From Anaerolineales bacterium (lineage in GTDB: Bacteria > Chloroflexota > Anaerolineae > 4572-78 > J111), in NCBI GenBank assembly GCA_015075185.1, contig JABTUW010000001.1, forward strand, positions 1,426,001 to 1,490,000: a stretch of DNA of 64,000 nt, read 5' to 3'. Position 1 is the stretch's first letter, and each line of letters begins with the position of its first letter. The translations under genes were made by a program, and so were the position numbers. The notes beneath the pieces are model-generated. The model saw nothing but the letters and a program-made list of their open reading frames with translations. It did not search any database and was not told the origin of the DNA. This document shows, piece after piece, positions 42,401-49,463 of this stretch.

Positions 42401-42621
42401 GTGGGGTCGCGGTCGGTCGGCTCAAGCGAACACCAACAGACCGGTAAATCGGTCATTTGAGCAAAATCGGCCAGTAAAATAGATTTACCGTAACCGCCAG
42501 GGGCATAAATGGTGATAAGGCGCTGTCCTGCCTCAACAAACTGGGTTAACATGTTGAGCAGACGCGAACGGCGATGGATTAAGTTGAGCGCGGGTAGGCG
42601 AATGCGGTCTTCAAAAGCCAT
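39418..42621 (-). CDS. STAND ATPase regulator with TPR array and C-terminal wHTH-BTAD
   Basis: 1067 aa. A MalT/LuxR-like STAND ATPase comes first, with Walker A YAPGGYGKS (39-47) and Walker B PHLIIIDDYHKA near 140. A long TPR-like helical array follows (about 330-800; AYLAAGNLAEALSELRRALS, IGDAYLGRQEFEHALETY). Then a winged-helix domain (about 860-930, LPKAPEFLLYLLVQGQ, AALWPDLEPERASR) and a bacterial transcriptional activator domain (BTAD, about 930-1055) complete it. Such proteins are transcription activators controlled by ligand or peptide binding to TPRs. It is the first gene of the minus-strand locus that continues with the two mini-peptides, making them candidate ligands or targets. Confidence 0.85.
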   Translation of the reverse strand: MAFEDRIRLPALNLIHRRSRLLNMLTQFVEAGQRLITIYAPGGYGKSILLADFAQMTDLPVCWCSLEPTDRDPTSFLTLLTHSITDRFHEIQPEPLFKLVQRGDTQASIRRIADLLTTVGPHLIIIDDYHKAVSAGMTLALNRLLEQLPSTSTMIVAARGEMNLETGQILELLITERATGLSEEELRFTGEELLRVMRKRFGRQIDLQTAEEIARSTDGNIAQILLAGHTQSLHAGGLIGHLKQRLGDDREAIYSYLAGEVFDKQPSDLQRFMLHTSVLPEMTAELSNKLLDINDAQVYLDELVRRDLFIAQIGGGFKYHDLFSEFLRSKLAESNLVYRQVSLRAADLLVTQSRFEEAINLYLAVQAWDEAAVLLETKGKFFYDTGRALTLNHWLVQMPEQKLVQYPRLLLLRGQILNNDLGEPALAMTFFRQADTQFVKLRDLIGAAEARVWRSVGLRMTGQVKESLALVSEGLDQLETLRSDDRLIAWTIKNRGLAYLAAGNLAEALSELRRALSLFETLNDTYSMGTCHHDIGFILDRQGNISGAGYHFRQALRIWEILGNANDLANTLNSLGVSLQAIGRHDEAFKQFNDSLDIALQIGATRRAAFAQAGIGDAYLGRQEFEHALETYGVSTKLAREAGARALEVYNLVKMGECFYQQHDLVQAFNLASQARSIATETGMVFEQGLACALQSKIYVRRAEYGPSFELFATAVACLTGNDVVEQAKVRLWWGYSLLLDLQAAAALEQLQEAIRSALTMGELRQGLGLTVAETQQLFLHFLHREDIPASMRDGIHLLLAQSQDQIDISKPSLQVFVFGPPLLIVSGSRRRFTQRGGLPKAPEFLLYLLVQGQEGGCRWNDVSAALWPDLEPERASRFFHQTLKRLRDVIFEGPDFIIRRDDYYQVNPAYLEWCDALAFENLFERVTRASPEVALPLQLELIALYRGELLAGFELGEWGDAYRAACEARFLQVVKLAGEQLLKMDAPQEALAVINKGLALDNFQEDLHRAALNAYARLGLYDHLAAHYAELCATFKEEFGAPPEPETQQLYQQLITAKQSTLLTPA

Positions 42622-42880
42622 CCGAAGCCACCCTTTATAAATAAATATCCCCCACGTTTTGTCTTTTCCTGGTTGGAAATGCAGAACAAGGGGGGACTGA
42701 AGTAAGATTTAACAACTTTTCTTTTGATTGTAATGGTTTTTAAGGTTTATGCAACAGAGCAAATAGTCCCAGTGGGGCAGAAGGCAGTTTTTCGTTATGA
42801 GAAATTATGGCCTAGTATTTCTGGCACCTGCTTATGGGGCGCAATTGGCGTAACCGTAAAAAAGGGTTAAATTCTCTAAT

Positions 42881-42929
42881 CTTCATTTAATCTTTGCTTC
42901 ATCTTTCTTTAATCTTAGAATTTTATGAT
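42881..42929 (+). promoter_or_regulatory. 11-bp-phased direct repeats with -10 box (PhoB/OmpR-type operator)
   Basis: Four consecutive 11-mers start with CTT: CTTCATTTAAT, CTTTGCTTCAT, CTTTCTTTAAT, CTTAGAATTTT (42881-42924). TATGAT (42924-42929) follows as -10. There is no -35 consensus at the proper distance, as expected for an activator-dependent promoter. Helical phasing at 11 bp is typical of PhoB/PhoP/OmpR family sites. Confidence 0.6.
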
Positions 42930-42935
42930 GAGGGT

Positions 42936-43014
42936 AACACTACAGTTAATCATAGTGTGAACCCTCCCTCCTAATGAAAGACCCGCGTCGTGGCAGCGCG
43001 GGTCTTTCCCTTTT
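42936..43014 (+). ncRNA. Candidate small RNA with CCUCCU linker
   Basis: From a predicted start after the TATGAT box the RNA would have hairpin 1 (GAGGGT/ACCCTC and ACACTA/TAGTGT, 42930-42966), a linker containing CCTCCTAATG, and a terminator GAAAGACCCGCG (42976-42987)/CGCGGGTCTTTC (42997-43008) followed by CCTTTT. The start may lie a few bases upstream so that hairpin 1 is complete. CCUCCU can pair with Shine-Dalgarno sequences. No ORF is present. Confidence 0.5.
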
Positions 43015-43099
43015 AAAACCTGGAGGGTTGGTAGAATGGTAACGAGCGAATTTTTTAGTTTCTACCTTACCTTCATTCCATCTATACAGGCATCATGAC

Positions 43100-44068
43100 T
43101 CAGATAACGTGCTTTACCTGGGGTGACGGCTTAAGGAGATCAACGGAACTGACCGGCCGTACCTTTTGAGCAAAAGCCGTGGCGGCAAAGAGCACCAGGA
43201 TAATCCAGAGCACGTCAGACAGCAGCAAGTGCCAGAGCTGCAGCCAGATAGGCGCTAATAACACCACATTCAGCGCCCCACTGGCAAGCTGCACAAAATA
43301 TAGCCCCGTGAAGACACGGCCAAAGCGCCGTGTCAAGGGGTCAGCCTGCCGGGTATTGACCAGGCCGATAACCACAATCGCATAAGCGCCGACGGCAATG
43401 GCGATGAGGGGATGCCACAGCCGTAACCGGACCAAAAAATGAGCAGTCGGCGAAAACTTCTGTTGCAGGCCCTCAGCCAGAGAAGTAGCGGGGAAGAGGG
43501 TATCTCCCAGAGCGGTCACGGCACCGCTGGCTCCCAGCAGCAGCATCGCCAGAAAAGCGAAGGCCATCATCCAACCCAGCCCTTCCTGCCCCTTGAACTG
43601 TACCGGCCTCCCTCCCGACGCCCACCAGGCCGTCAAAACCAGCGATGCCAAAAGCAGGAAGGTGTTAATCAAGTGCATCGCAATCACCAGAGCGCGGGCC
43701 GTAGAAGTGTCATAGGCTACCAGTTCAAACAGAACCAGCCCGGCCCCAACCAGCGCCTCGGTTATCATAAAAAACATAGAAAGCCCTGCTCCCAAGCGCA
43801 CCGCATGCCCTTGGGGATACTGCCGAAAAGCCCAAATGATCAAACCAATCACCAGCAGCAAGGCCAGGCCGCTGCTGAGACGATGGGTAAATTCAATCAT
43901 GGTGGCCACTTGAGGTGTTTGCGGAATGAATTCTCCATTACACAAAGGCCAATGGCTGCCACAGCCAGCCCCGGACCCTGAGGCTCGCACATAGGCTCCC
44001 CACAAAATCACGGTCAAATTGTAGACCAAAACTCCCCAGGCAAATTTAGCAAAGCTATCCAGTTTCAT
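43100..44068 (-). CDS. ctaA: Heme A synthase (CtaA/COX15 family)
   Basis: 322 aa with about eight transmembrane helices. It oxidises heme O to heme A for cytochrome c oxidase. The signature sequence SGSGAGCGSHWPLCNG carries the paired cysteines. EFTHRLSSG, HLINTFLLL, WHPLIA and LWHLLLSD supply the conserved histidines for heme binding. No cytochrome oxidase genes are in the window. It is co-directional with the DUF72 gene 38 nt upstream. Confidence 0.9.
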   Translation of the reverse strand: MKLDSFAKFAWGVLVYNLTVILWGAYVRASGSGAGCGSHWPLCNGEFIPQTPQVATMIEFTHRLSSGLALLLVIGLIIWAFRQYPQGHAVRLGAGLSMFFMITEALVGAGLVLFELVAYDTSTARALVIAMHLINTFLLLASLVLTAWWASGGRPVQFKGQEGLGWMMAFAFLAMLLLGASGAVTALGDTLFPATSLAEGLQQKFSPTAHFLVRLRLWHPLIAIAVGAYAIVVIGLVNTRQADPLTRRFGRVFTGLYFVQLASGALNVVLLAPIWLQLWHLLLSDVLWIILVLFAATAFAQKVRPVSSVDLLKPSPQVKHVI

Positions 44069-44105
44069 AATTTAGCTCCAGCGGAATGCCGAACGATTTG
44101 GCGGT

Positions 44106-44891
44106 CTAAAATAGCCGCGCCTGCTGCGGCAGTTGCGGGCTGACTTTAGGCAACCCGGCAATCGTTTTAAAGCGGTTACAGCTACCCGGCGAGTAGCCGG
44201 CGTAATCATTGTTAAAAAAACCGTAAATCGCCTGCACATGGCCCAAATGAGGCTGAATATACTCCCACCACCAGGCCAACTCCGGGGTGGCATCTACTTG
44301 CTCGTGATTTTTCTGCTCAAAGCGGCCATGTTCGCCCAGCCAGCGGATGTAGAGGAAGTCGGTGGTTAGGCCGATTTGTTTGGGCAAATCCAGGTAGTCA
44401 AGCGATACCCAGGCCATGCACTGCGCCTTGAGCAGCTCAGCCGTTTCGGAGACATACCAGGAGGGATGGCGAAACTCGACTGCATAGCGCAGGTCGGCCG
44501 GCAGGTCGTTTAAAAACAGTGCGACGGTATCAAACTGGGCAGCGGTAAAACTGGGCGGCAACTGGATCAAAATAGGGCCAAGTTTACCGTCGAGGTGGCG
44601 CATGGCCTCCAAAAAAGCAGTCATGGCCGGTTTGGCATTAGTCAAACGTAAATCGTGGGTAATCTCTCGCGGGGTTTTGGGACAGAATTTGAAGCCCGCC
44701 GGAGCAGTTTGGGACCACTGCCGCACTCGCTCTCCCGGCGGCGTCCCGTAAAAAGTTGAATCCAATTCGACGGCATTAAAAATTTGGCTGTAGTGCGCCA
44801 GATAACTCCGTTGGGGCATTCCCAGCGGATAGAAAACCCCATCCCACTCTTTATAACTGAAGCCGACTGTGCCCAGATACCACTCAACCAT
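44106..44891 (-). CDS. DUF72 (YecE-like) TIM-barrel protein
   Basis: 261 aa. GTVGFSYKEWDGVFYP at the start, followed by NAVELDSTFYGTP and FKFCPKTPREITHD, are the DUF72 hallmarks. YAVEFRHPSW and FNNDYAGYSPGSC come later. The fold is a TIM barrel of unknown function. ATG 44891 is preferred to the GTG at 44897; GAGAGTGA lies upstream. It is probably co-transcribed with ctaA. Confidence 0.88.
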   Translation of the reverse strand: MVEWYLGTVGFSYKEWDGVFYPLGMPQRSYLAHYSQIFNAVELDSTFYGTPPGERVRQWSQTAPAGFKFCPKTPREITHDLRLTNAKPAMTAFLEAMRHLDGKLGPILIQLPPSFTAAQFDTVALFLNDLPADLRYAVEFRHPSWYVSETAELLKAQCMAWVSLDYLDLPKQIGLTTDFLYIRWLGEHGRFEQKNHEQVDATPELAWWWEYIQPHLGHVQAIYGFFNNDYAGYSPGSCNRFKTIAGLPKVSPQLPQQARLF

Positions 44892-45122
44892 CGTCACTCT
44901 CTCAGCCGATTACCGGCTCCGGCTAAACCAAGAGCAGCCGCCTGGTTTCGGCAATCACGATGAGTCTTGACTTTTATAATCCGGTAACTACCGCTATTCA
45001 CTCTACCACAAGATGACTGAGAAAGAAAACAGGCCGCTGGCAAATTTTCTCTTAATTTGCTAATTTTGCCCGCCAGAAATTTAAGGGATGTGTCCCAGAT
45101 TTTAGGCGGTTCTAAGGATAAG

Positions 45123-45150
45123 TTGACAACCTGCCCTACGTTACCATAAT
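45123..45150 (+). promoter_or_regulatory. recA promoter
   Basis: Consensus TTGACA (45123-45128), 16-bp spacer, CATAAT (45145-45150). Transcription from here would pass the terminator at 45254 before recA. Confidence 0.7.
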
Positions 45151-45253
45151 TTGGGCCGCATCCAGATTTAAGGTTTTACTTGCATTTTCCTTTATGTTGA
45201 TGTAAACTAGGTCAATTGCAGTTGTTTTAAAAATGGGCATTTGGCTTAAAATT

Positions 45254-45289
45254 AGGGGGATTTAACTTCACTTCGAGTCCCCCTTTTTA
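45254..45289 (+). terminator. Terminator in the recA leader
   Basis: AGGGGGA (45254-45260) pairs with TCCCCCT (45278-45284), followed by TTTTTATT. It lies 82 nt before recA ATG. It may end a short RNA or attenuate recA. Confidence 0.7.
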
Positions 45290-45371
45290 TTCTTGTTTCC
45301 AAACCTGAGTTTGAGGACAGGAATAACGAGAGCAAAAGCACCTCTGGCAGTGTGGAAAACAGGAATTTATT

Positions 45372-46451
<1,080 letters not shown>

Positions 46452-46485
46452 ACTCTATAACACGACAATAAACCTGTCACAGTTT

Positions 46486-46825
46486 TTGACAATTTGATGA
46501 TTTGAAACAAATGTCGGACTTACTTTGAACATTTAACAAGTTCGATGTGGGTGCGAAACCCGCTGAAAATTATCTCTCATTGCAACTGGAAATATAGCTG
46601 TTAATCAACATGCTCCCATTAATCCGGCTTAGCCGCAGATGTTTAGGCAAGCAATTGATCCTTTTGAACCAGCCTGTGCTCCATGAATCTGAGTGGAGCT
46701 ATCGGTTGGGGCAGGCCGGGTTAGCGCAGAGCCAGGACTGGCCCCTATATTTTGCATATGACCGTTTAATTTGCCTTAGAGTCTAACGAGGTGCTGCACG
46801 AGTCCAAATCACTTTGGGCTTTTTG
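46486..46825 (+). ncRNA. Structured RNA candidate between recA and recX
   Basis: Several local helices occur in a row. GTGGGT/ACCCGC with GCGAA loop (46547-46563). CGGC-TTA-GCCG (about 46625-46635) within AACAT/ATGTT. GCCTG...GCTCCA/TGGAGC...CAGGC (46672-46716). GCCAG-GA-CTGGC (46731-46742). A terminator AGTCCAAA/TTTGGGCT plus T-run closes it (46801-46825). TTGACA at 46486 could be a -35, but no good -10 was found. No match to RNase P, tmRNA, SRP or 6S signatures was seen. It may be read-through from recA. Confidence 0.45.
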
Positions 46826-46936
46826 CTTATTGGATCCGTTAGCCTTTTTAGGTTAAAAAGTAACTATCATTATCATTTACCTGTTGCTTCCGAGATAAGT
46901 TACCCTTTTGTTTCAATAGTTAAATCGCCTGCCGGC

Positions 46937-46973
46937 AAAGCTGTGACGTGTTGCGCCACAGCTTTTTCTTTTT
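46937..46973 (+). terminator. Terminator abutting the recX start
   Basis: AAAGCTGTG (46937-46945)/CACAGCTTT (46957-46965) followed by TTTTTCTTTTT. It ends 11 nt before ATG 46985, so recX can be translated only from a read-through RNA. Confidence 0.8.
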
Positions 46974-46984
46974 GGGAGTAACCT

Positions 46985-47614
46985 ATGGCCGGGACGATTA
47001 CGGCCTTGCAGATTCAAAAACGGAATAAAGAACGGGTCAACGTTTTTATAGACGGTCAATTTACCCTGGCGGTAACGGCGCTGGTCGCAGTGACCTTAAA
47101 AAAAGGCCAGTACCTCAGCGACGGCGACATTGAGCGGCTTAAAGATGACGATGAAGTGGAGAAGGCTTACAACCAGGCCATCCGCTTTTTAGGTTTTCGT
47201 CCGCGCAGCCAGACAGAAATTGAACGATATTTGCAGGATAAAGGATACGCCCCTGAAGTTGTCAGCCACATTGTAGAGCGCTTGCGTCAGGAGCGGTATC
47301 TGGATGATGAAGCCTTTGCCCGTTTTTGGCTGGAAAATCGAGAGCGGTTTCGGCCACGCGGGCGGCAGGCGCTGCGTTATGAGTTAAGACAGAAAGGTCT
47401 TGATCCCGAAGTCATCGAGACAACTCTGGCCGATGTGGACGAAGAGGAGTCGGCCTGGGCGGCTGTAGAAGGTAAAATTTACCGCTGGAAAAATTTGGAA
47501 GAACAAGAATTCAAGCAGAAGGTGATGGCTTTATTAAGCCGGCGCGGTGTTAATTACGAATTCGCCGGCCAGGCCGCTAATCGGGCCTGGGCCTCGCTGG
47601 ATGTGTCTGAATAG
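46985..47614 (+). CDS. recX: RecX regulatory protein
   Basis: 209 aa, helical, three-helix repeats. FLGFRPRSQTEIERYLQDKG and LDDEAFARFWLENRERFRPRG are RecX signatures, followed by LRYELRQKGLDPEVIE. RecX binds RecA filaments and modulates their activity. GGGAGTAA precedes the ATG. A terminator right before the gene suggests strong attenuation of recA read-through. Confidence 0.94.
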   Translation: MAGTITALQIQKRNKERVNVFIDGQFTLAVTALVAVTLKKGQYLSDGDIERLKDDDEVEKAYNQAIRFLGFRPRSQTEIERYLQDKGYAPEVVSHIVERLRQERYLDDEAFARFWLENRERFRPRGRQALRYELRQKGLDPEVIETTLADVDEEESAWAAVEGKIYRWKNLEEQEFKQKVMALLSRRGVNYEFAGQAANRAWASLDVSE

Positions 47615-47640
47615 TCAAACGAATTTGAGGAAAATATCTA

Positions 47641-49170
47641 ATGGATATTACGCTGATACTTATTGAGAGTGTTGTTAGTTTAGTTATTGGGTTTGCGGCC
47701 GGCTACTATTACTGCCGCAACCTCGGCAACCGTAAAATCAAAGATGCTGAAGCTCAGGCCGAAGATATCGTCGCCAAAGCCGAAGCCAGAAGCAAAGAGA
47801 TGGAGGTCCAGGCCAAAGAGCAGGCCCTGCGGATGCGCAATGAAGCCGAAAAGGAATTTCAGCGCAAGCGGCAGGAATTAGAACGGCAAGAGGAACGGGT
47901 GCAAAAGCGCCACGAGAGCCTGGATGTCCGTTTGGAAAACCTTGATCGCAAAGAACGCAATCTTAACAAGCGTCAGAGCCAGGTTGACAAGCGGGCCAAT
48001 GAGCTGGAAAAGCTCAACGAAGAACGCCTGGCAGAGTTAGAGCGAGTCTCCAGTATGAGCCAGGAAGAAGCCAAACAAGAGCTGGTGAAAGCGGTTGAGA
48101 TGGAAGCCCGGCAAGATATGGCCCGGGTCATCCGCCAGGTTGAGGCCGACATCAAAGAGGAAGCCGACCGGAAAGCGCGGAATATTATTACCGTGGCCAT
48201 GCAGCGGATTGCTTCGGAGCAGGTCTCCGAAACGACGGTTTCCGCTGTGCCGCTGCCCAGCGACGATATGAAGGGCCGTATTATTGGCCGCCAGGGACGC
48301 AACATTCGCGCCTTTGAAAATGCCACCGGCGTGGACGTGATTGTGGACGACACGCCGGAGGCCATCATCCTGACCGGCTTTGACCCGGTGCGGCGGGAGG
48401 TAGCGCGCATTGCCATGAGCCAGCTCATCACCGATGGCCGTATCCACCCGGCCCGGATAGAGAAACTGGTCGAAAAAGCCCGCGAGCAGGTGAACAAAAC
48501 GATTCAAGAAGAAGGCGAGCGGGCCGCTTACGAGGCAGGGGTGCATCGCCTCCATCCTGACCTGATTAAACTGCTGGGCCGCTTGAAATATCGTACCAGC
48601 TACGGCCAAAACCAGCACGGCCACGCCATCGAGGCCTCGCGCCTGGCCGTTATTATTGCCAACGAGGTTGGAGCGGACGTGTCAATTGTGCGAGAGGGTG
48701 CGCTGCTGCACGACATCGGTAAAGCGGTTGACCACGAAGTTGAAGGACCGCACGCCATCATTGGCGCGGATATTGCCAAACGCTGCGGCGTCAATCCCAA
48801 AGTTATCAATTGTATCGCCTCCCACCACCACGAGGTGGAGCAGGAGTCCATCGAGGCGGTCATTGTGGAGGTAGCTGATGCCATCTCGGGGGCCAGGCCC
48901 GGCGCGCGCCGCGAGAGTCTGGAAAATTACGTCAAACGGCTCAAGGCGCTGGAAGACATTGCCAACTCTTTCCCCGGTGTGGAAGAGACCTTTGCCATTC
49001 AGGCCGGCCGTGAAATCCGCATTCTGGTCCGCCCCGAAGAGGTAGACGATTACGCCGCCATCAAGATGTCTAAAGACATCGCCCGCCAGGTCGAAGAAAG
49101 CCTGGAGTATCCCGGCCAGATCAAAGTAACCGTCATCCGGGAGACGCGCGCGGTGGATTATGCCAAGTAA
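47641..49170 (+). CDS. rny: Ribonuclease Y
   Basis: 509 aa membrane-anchored endoribonuclease initiating mRNA decay. It has an N-terminal transmembrane segment (LIESVVSLVIGFAAGYYY), a long coiled coil (about 35-190), a KH domain with GRIIGRQGRNIRAFE near 210, an HD domain with HDIGKAVDHE near 356 and the C-terminal RnY domain. The Tyr/His metal ligands of the HD domain are preserved. It follows recX by 26 nt and is probably co-transcribed. Confidence 0.97.
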   Translation: MDITLILIESVVSLVIGFAAGYYYCRNLGNRKIKDAEAQAEDIVAKAEARSKEMEVQAKEQALRMRNEAEKEFQRKRQELERQEERVQKRHESLDVRLENLDRKERNLNKRQSQVDKRANELEKLNEERLAELERVSSMSQEEAKQELVKAVEMEARQDMARVIRQVEADIKEEADRKARNIITVAMQRIASEQVSETTVSAVPLPSDDMKGRIIGRQGRNIRAFENATGVDVIVDDTPEAIILTGFDPVRREVARIAMSQLITDGRIHPARIEKLVEKAREQVNKTIQEEGERAAYEAGVHRLHPDLIKLLGRLKYRTSYGQNQHGHAIEASRLAVIIANEVGADVSIVREGALLHDIGKAVDHEVEGPHAIIGADIAKRCGVNPKVINCIASHHHEVEQESIEAVIVEVADAISGARPGARRESLENYVKRLKALEDIANSFPGVEETFAIQAGREIRILVRPEEVDDYAAIKMSKDIARQVEESLEYPGQIKVTVIRETRAVDYAK

Positions 49171-49227
49171 GAACGGATAATAGACCTCAAAGATTTTCGT
49201 GAAACGTACCCTTGAGGTTTGGATTGA

Positions 49228-49268
49228 AACCTCCGGCAGCATCCCCCGATCCCGGAGGTTTTATTTTT
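49228..49268 (+). terminator. Intrinsic terminator after rny
   Basis: AACCTCCGG (49228-49236)/CCGGAGGTT (49252-49260) followed by TTTTATTTTT. A weaker CCTCAA/TTGAGG hairpin precedes it at about 49182-49217. Confidence 0.85.
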
Positions 49269-49463
49269 GGAATGAGACTACAGAGGTTTTTGCTCCGTCT
49301 ACCTAAAATCCGAGATAGGCCCTCGCTTAAAACCGCTAGATAAAAATCCCGTTTTGTGCTATATTAGAGCCGTCTGGCTTCATCTCCTTTTGCTTCATAT
49401 CCTCTTCACAGTCCCGCCAGGAATCTTTCAGTAAATTTAAAGTTCGGCAGCAGGGGGTAAGGC

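Larger units (their letters stand above)
44892..45371. other. recA upstream region (480 bp)
   Basis: Contains a good promoter (45123-45150), a second weaker one TTGCAT-N17-TAAACT (45180-45208), an intrinsic terminator (45254-45289) and a degenerate TTCCCAAACT palindrome (45292-45330). No ORF of substance. No clear LexA-type palindrome was found. Confidence 0.6.

Noticed and set aside
46527..46543. GAAC-N9-GTTC as a LexA box
   Set aside because: The spacing is too long for known GAAC-N4-GTTC sites, and it is downstream of recA rather than in its promoter.
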